Shown piece after piece: positions 17,201-24,353 of a DNA stretch of 64,000 nucleotides. The stretch is from the NCBI GenBank assembly GCA_018266735.1, contig JAFDZT010000002.1, forward strand, positions 712,023 to 776,022, read 5' to 3'. Below the pieces are notes generated by a model. The model did no database searches. It saw only the letters and a list, made by a program, of their open reading frames with translations, and had not been told where the DNA came from. The stretch is from Bacteroidota bacterium. GTDB lineage: Bacteria > Bacteroidota > Ignavibacteria > Kapaibacteriales > Kapaibacteriaceae. Numbering within the stretch: position 1 is the first letter of the stretch; the number at the start of each line of letters is the position of its first letter. The position numbers and the translations under genes were made by a program.

Positions 17201-18984
17201 ATCACGGGAGGACCGAAGAGACGGATGATGTTCGATGCCGACTGCGACAGTACCCATGACGGTTCGGTGACGAACGGAAGGTTGGACGGAGAAGGGATCT
17301 GTTGTGCGACCGAGATCAGGAATGTCGAATCCTTGCTCGCGAAGAACACATCGGCCACCCACGAAGAGCCATAGCCCGAGATCGTGTCCCCTGCCTCCCA
17401 GCTTCCATCCTTGCCTCGCCAGAACACAACGATGTCGTTGCCATTGCCATAGCCGAGGAGTTTCATTCTGCGCAGTGAAGCAGACAGCGTATCGCTAACG
17501 GGTCCGTTGTAATACTGTGCATCGATCGGCACGTCGCGCACATCATAGCGCCGACGTCCATCGCCGCCATTCAACGTTCCCGTTTGATCTTGCGGAAATG
17601 GTTGTGCGCTCACGGCACCGAATGCTCCATTGGCAAGACGTGAACCTAGAATGATACCACCACCTGAGCCCGCACCACCGGCAGCACTTTCTCGTGACGT
17701 GAAGTGGCCGTACGCATAAGCATCGAAGTTCGAGAGACGCAGAGCATGCACGGACATCGCACCGCCACCGCCACCACCGGAACCCGAGCGATCGAAACCA
17801 CCGGGATTGCCGCTTGCACCGCCACTGCCTCCGGCAAGCGGTACCATGGCCATGTTGCCATGGGCCTTGCCGCCTCCCTTTGCACCGTTCTCTGCTTTTC
17901 CTGATGTGCCGTATCCACCACCGGCTCCACGTCTGCCCTCTTGATATCCGCTGCCGCCACCATATCCGCCGTCGGGATCGCAGGAGTTCTTGGTGGAACA
18001 TCCAACACCACCACTGCCGAACGGATGTCCGGTGCCGCCGCCTGCATTTTCAAAACTCGTGAGCGCTTCACCACCAAGCACGCCGCTGAGTGCAGCGCTA
18101 CCGTGCGTGTTCGAATTGCCGGAGAGGATCTCTTCGCCGGAGCCAACGCCCGGCTTGCGACGATTGCTGCTTCCAATGGAGTTGTTCGCACCACCGGGGC
18201 CACCGCCAGTGTATCCATCGCCACCGTTCGTACCTCCCGCACCACCGGTGAGATAGTTCTCGAACCCACCGCCACCACCACCGCCGCCCGGACCTCCATT
18301 GGATCCGTTGGCATCGGCATGGAGTTGCGCGCCATTGAGTCCGCGTACTTGTCCCACGGACAACAGCGTGAACGGTAGATAGCCTTGATTGCCCGGCGTG
18401 CGCGGATCGCAGTCGGCCGTCGATACGTTGTACGGACTCGGCACATTGTTCACCGAACCGGCCAACACCAAACTGTCGACAAGCATCGCACCCCTGCGTG
18501 AGCGCTTGCCCAAACTTCCGCTTCCAAGCACACGCTCGCCGTTGTTCGTGATGTCGCCGAGTGGCCATGGTTTCACGATGTAGAACGTGTCGACGTTCGA
18601 ACGCTGACCGTTCACTTCGACCACAACGGGAATACGATAGGCAGGCGCAAGTTTTTCCCAGTCTTCCGAATTCGGGATCACATCGCGCATCACGAAGACA
18701 TGCGAGCTGATCATCCGTCCGTTCCAGCTCACCACGCATGGACCGAATTTGATCTTGTTCGTATCGGCATCGTTCGCACAGCGAACACGCACCTTATCAC
18801 CCGTGTTGTTCAAGTACAACGAGTCCGCTCCGAACCCGCCCGGCTTATCGTACGCACCGATGAACTCCACATATGTGGTGAACTTCGTCGTACCAATGTC
18901 AGGGATCATGTACCGCAGTTGGGGCTGCGACGTTGCCTGTACAACAAGGAGGAGGAAGGTGGCAAGGAAGAACGATCGATGCAT
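14245..18984 (-). CDS. Giant secreted choice-of-anchor D / glycine-rich protein with T9SS sorting domain
   Basis: 1579 aa from the ATG at 18984, where a clear signal peptide begins (MHRSFFLATFLLLVVQATSQ). Order: an N-terminal beta domain (about 20-220); a glycine-rich segment (about 225-450) dense in GG, GGG and GSGG; then from about 550 to 1490 a series of Ig-like ASH/choice-of-anchor D repeats with the hallmarks RDTIWIRNSGESPLEITQP, VVRNSGSTTFNVLYP and TYTPTTSGLTSAELWF. A C-terminal sorting-type domain follows (RADPNPATSTVSITADVFEPG..HRIDIVDVTGQVV..AGAYHVIL). Expected to be exported by the type IX system and anchored at the surface. The length and repeats suggest an adhesive or structural role, which is inference. 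It starts 5 nt after the RidA gene. Confidence 0.88.
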   Translation of the reverse strand: MHRSFFLATFLLLVVQATSQPQLRYMIPDIGTTKFTTYVEFIGAYDKPGGFGADSLYLNNTGDKVRVRCANDADTNKIKFGPCVVSWNGRMISSHVFVMRDVIPNSEDWEKLAPAYRIPVVVEVNGQRSNVDTFYIVKPWPLGDITNNGERVLGSGSLGKRSRRGAMLVDSLVLAGSVNNVPSPYNVSTADCDPRTPGNQGYLPFTLLSVGQVRGLNGAQLHADANGSNGGPGGGGGGGGFENYLTGGAGGTNGGDGYTGGGPGGANNSIGSSNRRKPGVGSGEEILSGNSNTHGSAALSGVLGGEALTSFENAGGGTGHPFGSGGVGCSTKNSCDPDGGYGGGSGYQEGRRGAGGGYGTSGKAENGAKGGGKAHGNMAMVPLAGGSGGASGNPGGFDRSGSGGGGGGAMSVHALRLSNFDAYAYGHFTSRESAAGGAGSGGGIILGSRLANGAFGAVSAQPFPQDQTGTLNGGDGRRRYDVRDVPIDAQYYNGPVSDTLSASLRRMKLLGYGNGNDIVVFWRGKDGSWEAGDTISGYGSSWVADVFFASKDSTFLISVAQQIPSPSNLPFVTEPSWVLSQSASNIIRLFGPPVIDAPSTVLFDTAACPNAVIRDTIWIRNSGESPLEITQPTITGAPGFTLVQPSVFPDTVAAFDQKPYIVEFTAQTGQLGPISATLSLPNNDTIAGHDPWVITLNTEVQKRDVQFYWRGIATQDTIDYGAICLGAGLTEDITIKTTGTITTTLESIRSTNVGVVIATGTLPFVLVPPDGVRNVRITCTAKQLGPIIVPIHVQLAECSIPRTLYVRFEGVLPNMSVIGTGQFASTRVGDTKTLTVEVRNAGTSDLDIPSLPSVAPPFAIMQAIPAPPTMLKPGMSMMLQLSYAPSAVGDDSAVLAIGSIPTARSCADTAYVVLSGKGIQSAVQLSATSLDLGVIQRCTRKRDSVVVRNSGSTTFNVLYPAFINGPDASSFTMIYQPTQDVPLAPGETVSFVIEYNASGALDGVKSAIVSIRTDDPSYLSIDVPVSVQQVPLNITGPAFVDVGVTQLNTPLLTQVSYTNASGADVRIVAVRSTSPDVVVTPQAVTIADAASQQFDITYTPTTSGLTSAELWFIYDAPCKDSFMVAMQGQGVNGVVNAPTAITFGNVSCVVKQDSIVYTNASTVPISLIDVAVQGVDASLVSVLNQAAFLASALAPGESRALQIAFDAQQTVDGQKRATVVVRATINNAPTELRTDVFAERRTELPGAPNTIAFGAIDIASTSQQRLTLFNTTSAPIRITGVSLKGTSNGAFAIVASAPVVIQPGTGYDVIVSFSPAAEQQYRDSIVFTIDQPCADERIVPLRGSGRLNIQVEIRMPDLVADPRAKNFAIPVSGYIVLGAPNATNIQISLSIKYITSTFVAKSVEGGVITRNESIGGITYLDMDVSGLSFTSTLDTLFNIIGDVTLGDVDSTSLEVVDATLQLAGSVPNIRRYDGSLMLEICRQGDDRLVRSVGGLVLRADPNPATSTVSITADVFEPGAHRIDIVDVTGQVVATTSWSHRTGDAPYQMPLDVESVSAGAYHVILTTPTRRRTAPLHIIH
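17635..18312 (-). repeat. Glycine-codon-rich segment encoding the Gly-rich domain
   Basis: This part of the giant secreted gene is dominated by GGN codons and encodes about 226 residues with long runs such as GPGGGGGGGG and GSGGGGGGAM, interspersed with occasional aromatic and charged residues. It looks like the glycine-rich domain of ALK/LTK receptors and some phage tip proteins rather than simple slippage DNA, because the codons and intervening residues vary. Confidence 0.6.
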
Positions 18985-18989
18985 GAAGG

Positions 18990-19403
18990 TCAGTCGATGG
19001 TTGCGATACACTTGAGCTCCACGGCGATCGGCGTTGGTAAACAGTTCACTTCGACGGTGGTTCTGCATGCCTGGACATGACCGAAGTGTTCGGCATAGAT
19101 GGCATTGAACGGTTTGAAATCGTCCTTCATGTTCGTGAGGAACACTTGCACGTCGACGATGTTCTCCCACGACGAGCCGCAATCCTCCAGGATGAACCGG
19201 ATGTTGCGGAACACACTGTGTGTTTGTGCGACGATGTCGTACGAGCGGATGGTCCCGTCGGCATTGAGTTCAACGCCGGGGATCTCCGAACGTCCACGCT
19301 CGCGCGGACCGATGCCGCTCAGGAACAACAGGTTGCCAACACGACGTGCATGCGGATAGGCCCCGACGGGCTCGGCCGCTCTGTCAGAATTGAATACAGA
19401 CAT
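18990..19403 (-). CDS. RidA-family deaminase, 2-aminomuconate deaminase-like
   Basis: 137 aa, YjgF/YER057c/UK114 (RidA) fold: GNLLFLSGIGPRERG near the N-terminus, the central QTHSVFRNIRFILEDCGSSWENIVDVQVFLTNMKDDFKPFNAIYAEHFG, and a final CRTTVEVNCLP...VELKCIA strand. Paralogs paired with an aldehyde dehydrogenase of the ALDH8 type usually act as 2-aminomuconate deaminase in kynurenine or 2-nitrobenzoate catabolism. The partner dehydrogenase overlaps this gene by 20 nt (its stop lies downstream of this ATG), supporting that reading. A general RidA enamine hydrolase is the alternative. The start is the ATG at 19403. Confidence 0.85.
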   Translation of the reverse strand: MSVFNSDRAAEPVGAYPHARRVGNLLFLSGIGPRERGRSEIPGVELNADGTIRSYDIVAQTHSVFRNIRFILEDCGSSWENIVDVQVFLTNMKDDFKPFNAIYAEHFGHVQACRTTVEVNCLPTPIAVELKCIATID

Positions 19404-20823
19404 TCTTTGCTTCCGTAAAGAATCGCAATGCTTCCTCTCCGCCTTCCCGCCCTACCCCACTGCTCTTCACACCTCCAAAGGGTGTGCGCAGATCGCGCTC
19501 AAGCCATGTGTTCACCCATACGATGCCACTTTCGAGAAGACGTGCAACGCGGTGCACGCGCGACACGTCGTTCGTCCACACCGATGCTGCAAGTCCATAC
19601 GTGGTGCTGTTCGCACCGCGAAGGGCTTCGTCTTCCGTATCGAAGGGGATGATGGTTGCCACAGGACCGAAGATCTCTTCTTGATTGACACGACATTCCG
19701 TTCCAAGTCCCTCGATGAGCGTTGGTGCCACGAAGTACCCATTGGCACAACGACCTTCGAGATGGACACGTTCACCACCACACAATACCGTGCCACCTTC
19801 TGCGCGTGCGAGGTCGATGTAGGAGAGCACCTTCTCGAGATGCTGTTCGCTGACCAATGCGCCATTGCGTGATGTGGTCTCGCGCGGATCTCCTACCGTG
19901 ATGGTGGCGATCTCGCGCAGCAGCGCTTGCTTGAAGGCGTCGTAGATGGGGCGTTGCACAAAGATGCGCGAGCCGCAGAGGCAGATCTCGCCTTGATTCG
20001 TGAACGATGCGCGTGCTACTTTTTTGGCAACGGCGTCCACGTCCACATCAGCAAAGACCAGTGTGGGATTCTTCCCGCCAAGTTCGAGCGACAGTTTCTT
20101 GAACATCGGAGCGGCCGTGCGCGCAATGTCGGCGCCCGTCACCGTTCCCCCGGTGAATGAGATGGCCTTCGTCTTCGGATGCGCAACGATGGCCTTGCCG
20201 CATTCAGCACCGAGGCCGTGCACGATGTTCAACACACCCGGTGGCAACCCTGCATCGATGCAGATCTGCGAGAACAGGAATGCCGTGAGCGGCGTGAGTT
20301 CCGAGGGCTTTGCCACCACGCAATTCCCGGCAGCAAGTGCCGGTGCGATCTTCCACGTGAACAAGTAGAGTGGGAGATTCCACGGCGAGATGCATCCCAC
20401 CACCCCGATCGGTTGACGGAGCGTGTAGTTGATCACCGATGTGTTGGTCTCGAAGGCACGCGTATGTGTGTGGAGGATCTCTGTTGCGAAGAAGGAGATG
20501 TTATCGACGGCGCGCGGAATGTCCATGGCCTTGGCCAACCACACGGGCTTGCCTTGATCCATGGACTCTGCCTCGGCGAGTTCATCGAAACGTTCCTTGA
20601 TGCCGCGTGCAATGGCGAGCATGATCTCGGACCGTTGTGCTGCCGTGAGAGCGCTCCACATCGGAAAGGCGCGCTCGGCCGCCTCGACGGCTGCCTGCAC
20701 ATCGTCGGCATTGCTGCGCGGAAGTCGCGCATGCACCGTTCCGGTGGCAGGTTCCACGCTATCGAGCCACGCATCCGAGCGCGGTCCAACGAGCGTTCCG
20801 TCGATATAGTTGAGGATGTCCAT
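19384..20823 (-). CDS. Aldehyde dehydrogenase, 2-aminomuconate/2-hydroxymuconate semialdehyde type
   Basis: 479 aa NAD-dependent ALDH. Catalytic residues: Asn149 (SPWNLP), Glu247 (LELGGKNP) and Cys281 (NQGEICLCGSR), plus the NAD-binding GGTVTG at 225-230. The sequence around the nucleophile (GEICL) and the end PFGGVKSSGVGREGG are those of the ALDH8/2-hydroxymuconic and 2-aminomuconic semialdehyde dehydrogenase group. It would oxidise a ring-cleavage semialdehyde in aromatic or tryptophan (kynurenine) breakdown. The RidA-type gene overlaps its 3' end. The ATG at 20823 was chosen over an in-frame upstream codon because homologs begin near MDILNYIDG. A TATATTGC box lies 29 nt upstream. Confidence 0.92.
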   Translation of the reverse strand: MDILNYIDGTLVGPRSDAWLDSVEPATGTVHARLPRSNADDVQAAVEAAERAFPMWSALTAAQRSEIMLAIARGIKERFDELAEAESMDQGKPVWLAKAMDIPRAVDNISFFATEILHTHTRAFETNTSVINYTLRQPIGVVGCISPWNLPLYLFTWKIAPALAAGNCVVAKPSELTPLTAFLFSQICIDAGLPPGVLNIVHGLGAECGKAIVAHPKTKAISFTGGTVTGADIARTAAPMFKKLSLELGGKNPTLVFADVDVDAVAKKVARASFTNQGEICLCGSRIFVQRPIYDAFKQALLREIATITVGDPRETTSRNGALVSEQHLEKVLSYIDLARAEGGTVLCGGERVHLEGRCANGYFVAPTLIEGLGTECRVNQEEIFGPVATIIPFDTEDEALRGANSTTYGLAASVWTNDVSRVHRVARLLESGIVWVNTWLERDLRTPFGGVKSSGVGREGGEEALRFFTEAKNVCIQF

Positions 20824-20852
20824 GGTTGTGGTGTAGTTTTGCGTAGGACCTT

Positions 20853-20860
20853 GCAATATA
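20853..20860 (-). promoter_or_regulatory. Candidate -7 element of the aldehyde dehydrogenase operon (TATATTGC)
   Basis: The minus-strand read TATATTGC approximates TAnnTTTG and is 29 nt from the ATG at 20823, giving a short conventional leader. It lies in the 56-nt divergent spacer shared with the XerC-like gene. Confidence 0.3.
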
Positions 20861-20879
20861 AGACTTTACCACGTTCTAC

Positions 20880-21782
20880 ATGCTGCTTGCGGACGCCATC
20901 GCCACGTTCCTTTCCACGCTCGAGACCGAGCGCGATGCTTCCGAGCACACGGTGACGGCCTATCGCATTGCCCTTGATCAATTCAGGGTGTTCTGTACGG
21001 AGGCATGGGGCACGGAGCCGGAGCTCGAAGAGCTCACGGAGAACGATGTGCGGCCGTTCTTGGGATGGCTGCACGACAGAGAACTGGCGCGCCGATCATT
21101 GCGCATGAAGCTGGCCGCCGTGAAGTCCATGTTCAAATTCTATGTGCGCAGCGGTGAGCTCTCGAAAAATCCTGCGGCCTTGGTTGCCAGTCCGAAGACC
21201 GACAAGAAACTCCCCTCCTTCCTGCAACGCTCCGAGATCGATGCCTTGTTCCCTGCGTTCGACGTGAGTACGCCGGCCGGTGCGCGAAACAAGGCGCTGT
21301 GCGAGTTGCTGTATGGTTCGGGACTGCGGATCAGCGAAGCCCTTCAGTTGAACGTTGGTGATATCGATGTTGCTGCGAGTACCGTGCGTGTGCTCGGAAA
21401 GCGCTCGAAGCAGCGTATCGTTCCCGTCACCTCTGCCACGATCACGGCCGTGGAATCGTACACGGCGTTGCGACATCAACTACATCCCGATCCGTCGGAG
21501 TCGGCCCTCTTTCTTGGTGATCGTGGTGGTCGCCTCACCTCGGCCTCGGCCTATCGCATCGTCCGTCGCGCCCTTGGCCCCATCACCGAGGCCAAGCGAA
21601 AGAGTCCGCACGTGCTCCGCCATTCCTTTGCAACGCATCTGCTCGATAATGGAGCCGACCTCAAGGCTGTGAGCGACATGCTCGGTCACAGCTCGCTCTC
21701 GACCACACAGGTCTACACGCACGTGAGCGTGGAGCGATTGAAGGATGCCTACAAGCAGGCCCATCCCAAGGCAAAGAAGTAG
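20880..21782 (+). CDS. Tyrosine recombinase, XerC/XerD-like
   Basis: 300 aa, the standard Xer length. N-terminal SAM-like core-binding domain (about 1-100: FLSTLETERDASEHTVTAYRIALDQF) and a C-terminal catalytic domain with Arg150 (GSGLRISEAL), Lys174, His244-x-x-Arg247 (HVLRHSFATHLL), His270 (MLGHSSLSTTQVYTH) and the nucleophile Tyr279. All catalytic residues are present. Xer proteins resolve chromosome dimers at dif. There is no mobile-element context here (no att repeats, excisionase or cargo), so a housekeeping XerC/XerD role is likelier than an integrase. Which of XerC or XerD it is cannot be told from this window. Confidence 0.88.
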   Translation: MLLADAIATFLSTLETERDASEHTVTAYRIALDQFRVFCTEAWGTEPELEELTENDVRPFLGWLHDRELARRSLRMKLAAVKSMFKFYVRSGELSKNPAALVASPKTDKKLPSFLQRSEIDALFPAFDVSTPAGARNKALCELLYGSGLRISEALQLNVGDIDVAASTVRVLGKRSKQRIVPVTSATITAVESYTALRHQLHPDPSESALFLGDRGGRLTSASAYRIVRRALGPITEAKRKSPHVLRHSFATHLLDNGADLKAVSDMLGHSSLSTTQVYTHVSVERLKDAYKQAHPKAKK

Positions 21783-21810
21783 TCGCGTGGTGTAACGAAG
21801 TCGTGCGAGT

Positions 21811-21818
21811 TAGATTTG
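21811..21818 (+). promoter_or_regulatory. Candidate -7 element of the Gfo/Idh gene (TAGATTTG)
   Basis: TAGATTTG matches TAnnTTTG exactly, 22 nt before the ATG at 21841. An AGGAAGG ribosome-binding site follows (about 21832-21838), so this would be a conventional leadered transcript, in contrast to the leaderless-type genes. Confidence 0.45.
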
Positions 21819-21840
21819 TGTCTCACTACGCAGGAAGGTC

Positions 21841-22815
21841 ATGATTCGCATCGCCGTCATCGGAACCGGTCATCTTGGTTCCATTCACGCAAAACTTTGG
21901 GGACAGCAGGACGGCGCATCGCTTGTGGCCGTTGTCGATCCGGATGAACACAAGGGTCGTGCCGTGGCCGCCGAACACGGCGCGATGTGGTATCCGTCGA
22001 TCGACGATATGCCCGACGTAGACGCTGTCACCATTGCAAGCCCTACCTCCCTGCACCATGCCCATGCAACGGCCGCCCTTGAGCGCGGACTGCATTGCTT
22101 CATCGAAAAGCCCATCACCTCTACCGTTGCCGAAGCCACCGATCTGTTGCGTCTCGCCGCAGCGTCTGACCGTGTGGTCCAGGTAGGTCACGTCGAGCGC
22201 TTCAATCCTGCCATTCAAGCGCTGGCATCGGTGCAGGTAGCGCCGCGCTTCATCGAGGCGCACCGCCTTGCACAATTCAAACCGCGCGCCATCGATGTGA
22301 GCGTGATCCACGATCTCATGATCCACGACATCGATCTGATCCTGTGGCTCACGAAGAGCGCTGTTGCCGACGTGCGTGCGACGGGTGTCTCGGTGCTCAC
22401 CGATACTCCCGACATTTGCAATGCTCGCATCGAGTTCGAGAACGGATGCGTTGCCAATCTTACGGCGTCGCGCATCTCGGCCAAGCCCATGCGCAAGATG
22501 CGTGTGTTCCAGGCGGACAGTTACATCTCGCTGGATCTTGCGGCTCCATCGGTGGAACTCTATCGACTGATCGATACTCAGCACTTCGATATGTCGCACC
22601 AGGTCCCACTTGGCAACATCAGCACGCAGCACGGAGATCGCATGATCGTCTTCGATACACCTGCCGTCCCGGCGACGAATGCGATTGCCGCCGAACAGCG
22701 TGCATTCCTGAACAGTATTCGTACGGGAGATGTTGCGGCCGTGACGGCCGACGATGGTGCAGAGGCTGTGCGGATCGCCGAGATCGTTGCGTCGATGATC
22801 AAGGGCGCCGCGTGA
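21841..22815 (+). CDS. Gfo/Idh/MocA-family NAD(P)-dependent oxidoreductase
   Basis: 324 aa. N-terminal Rossmann fold with GTGHLG (8-13), the family EKP motif at 89-91 (CFIEKPITS), and the substrate-domain segment VGHVERFNPAIQAL followed by HDLMIHDIDLILWL. The HVERFNP pattern is frequent in members close to UDP-N-acetylglucosamine 3-dehydrogenase of lipid A variant synthesis, but no LpxA or aminotransferase partner is present, so the substrate is left open. A good ribosome-binding site AGGAAGG precedes the ATG. The stop codon overlaps the GTG start of the following outer-membrane gene (GTGA), indicating translational coupling. Confidence 0.88.
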   Translation: MIRIAVIGTGHLGSIHAKLWGQQDGASLVAVVDPDEHKGRAVAAEHGAMWYPSIDDMPDVDAVTIASPTSLHHAHATAALERGLHCFIEKPITSTVAEATDLLRLAAASDRVVQVGHVERFNPAIQALASVQVAPRFIEAHRLAQFKPRAIDVSVIHDLMIHDIDLILWLTKSAVADVRATGVSVLTDTPDICNARIEFENGCVANLTASRISAKPMRKMRVFQADSYISLDLAAPSVELYRLIDTQHFDMSHQVPLGNISTQHGDRMIVFDTPAVPATNAIAAEQRAFLNSIRTGDVAAVTADDGAEAVRIAEIVASMIKGAA

Positions 22816-24248
22816 AGTATTTCCTGTTGTTCGTGTTGGCACTTCCCTGCATGGCGCAGACCGATGCGAGCGATTGGGGTCGTATCGGCTTTGGCGCCTT
22901 CATCACCAGCACGGCAACAGATTATCAATGTGTCGGCGTCAATCCTGCCAACCTTGGCTTCGTACCAACGGAAGACGTGTATCGTCTTGCCACACCCGTC
23001 ACCACCGGCATTTCGCGCAACAAACGCAGTTGGGCATTCACTGTTGGTGAGTCAAGTGTGAGCGCATCAAGCGATGCACTGCATCGTGGCGAACTGTGGG
23101 ATGCGTTGACGCAGAAGACGGCGGCCAACTTCACCACGGAAGAAAAAGAAGCTGCGGCCAAGGCATTCATCGATAACGGTCTGCGCTTCAGTGCCGATGT
23201 GATGGCCGTTGGTGCTGCCTATCAATCCGACCATTGGGGCGGCATTGCCATCTCGGTCCGCGAACGAGCAGCGGGAACGTTCACGTTCAATGAAGCAGCG
23301 TCGCGACTCATCTTCGAGGGCCGACACTACTCCTACTTCGATTCTCTCGCACTCGACTACAAGGGCGACACCGTCGGCTATGCCAAGAAGCCACTCTACT
23401 TTTCGGAGTTGTTCGGTGGCACACGCTTGCAGATGATCTGGTTTCGCGATGTGGGTCTGTCGTATGGACTCAATGTTGCCACCATCGGAGAGATCGAGGT
23501 CTATCTCGGCGCAAGCGGACGATACTTGATGGGGTATGCCTACTTGAATGCCTACACGGAGAACGGTGAACTGCGCGCGACCAGTGCTCTCAGTCCGTTC
23601 TTCGGCATTAGTTACGGCAAGGCCACCACGCCATCCTTCATCCCCGGCAATGCCTTCGAACCCGTGGGAACGGGATGGGGACTTGATCTTGGGGCCACGG
23701 TGAAGATCGGCGATGCGATCACGATCTCCGGTTCCGTGGTGGACCTTGGCGCCATCACGTGGAGCGGCAATGTCTTCACAGCGCAAGACACCATTCTGAA
23801 CGGCCTCACCTCGACGGGCTTCAACAGCTACAACCTTTTCAAGGAAGCACCAAAGATCACGGGTCAAGGGAACTTCTTCAAGTGGGAAGGGCTGCAAGGT
23901 TCAAAGGCGGCACTACCAAGTCGTGTTCGCATTGGATCATCCTATCGCTACTCGTCCATCTGGCGCTTCGGCTTCGATGCCGTGTTCCCGTTCAATCAAG
24001 AGGCCGGTGCACTGGGCGAACCGGTGGTCGCAGCGGGCTTCGATGTACGTCCGTATCCCTGGCTCCGCATCTCCAGCGGTTTCGGTGGCGGCGGCAATGC
24101 CGGCTACTTCGTACCGATCTCGGTCAACTTCTCCCTCTTCAACGGCATCTGGGAACTCGGGCTTTCATCGCGCGACATCGCAACGTTCGTGTTTGATAAA
24201 AGTCCGGTGCTGAGTGTGACGATCGGCATTGCGAGAATTCGACTGTAA
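22812..24248 (+). CDS. PorV/DUF5723-like outer-membrane beta-barrel protein
   Basis: 478 aa with a GTG start overlapping the preceding TGA. The leader KYFLLFVLALPCMAQ is a signal peptide. The mature N-terminus contains CVGVNPANLGFVP, the NPA-N-L pattern of the FadL-like PorV/DUF5723 families of Bacteroidota. Further beta-strand alternation and Gly/aromatic-rich turns run to the C-terminus (PYPWLRISSGFGGGG, FELGLSSRDIATF-type strands). These proteins sit in the outer membrane; PorV itself is a T9SS shuttle component, but equivalence is not shown. The previous start-like codons inside the Gfo gene are shadows. A heptamer-repeat hairpin follows the stop. Confidence 0.7.
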   Translation: MKYFLLFVLALPCMAQTDASDWGRIGFGAFITSTATDYQCVGVNPANLGFVPTEDVYRLATPVTTGISRNKRSWAFTVGESSVSASSDALHRGELWDALTQKTAANFTTEEKEAAAKAFIDNGLRFSADVMAVGAAYQSDHWGGIAISVRERAAGTFTFNEAASRLIFEGRHYSYFDSLALDYKGDTVGYAKKPLYFSELFGGTRLQMIWFRDVGLSYGLNVATIGEIEVYLGASGRYLMGYAYLNAYTENGELRATSALSPFFGISYGKATTPSFIPGNAFEPVGTGWGLDLGATVKIGDAITISGSVVDLGAITWSGNVFTAQDTILNGLTSTGFNSYNLFKEAPKITGQGNFFKWEGLQGSKAALPSRVRIGSSYRYSSIWRFGFDAVFPFNQEAGALGEPVVAAGFDVRPYPWLRISSGFGGGGNAGYFVPISVNFSLFNGIWELGLSSRDIATFVFDKSPVLSVTIGIARIRL

Positions 24249-24266
24249 GAACCAATGAGAGGTCAG

Positions 24267-24342
24267 ATACAGAATACAGAATACAGAATGCACTCCGCAT
24301 TGTCCGATTCGATGATTGAATTCTGTATTCTCTATTCTGTAT
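24267..24342. terminator. Inverted heptamer-repeat hairpin between convergent genes
   Basis: The left arm 24267-24289 consists of CAGAATA heptamers and the right arm 24320-24342 of TTCTGTA/TTCTCTA heptamers. The two 23-nt arms are complementary with one mismatch around a 30-nt loop. The structure sits exactly between the ends of two convergent genes (24248 and 24354) and could serve as a bidirectional terminator or mRNA 3' end protector. It is A+T-rich and lacks the usual GC-rich stem and U-tract. Confidence 0.5.
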
Positions 24343-24353
24343 TCATCTCATAA

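Noticed and set aside
18985..19182. N-terminal extension of the giant glycine-rich protein
   Set aside because: The in-frame extension lies inside the RidA gene in another frame, and a clear signal peptide starts at 18984.
20880..21782. Integrase of a mobile element
   Set aside because: Length and motifs fit housekeeping XerC/XerD; no tRNA, attachment repeats, excisionase or cargo genes are next to it.
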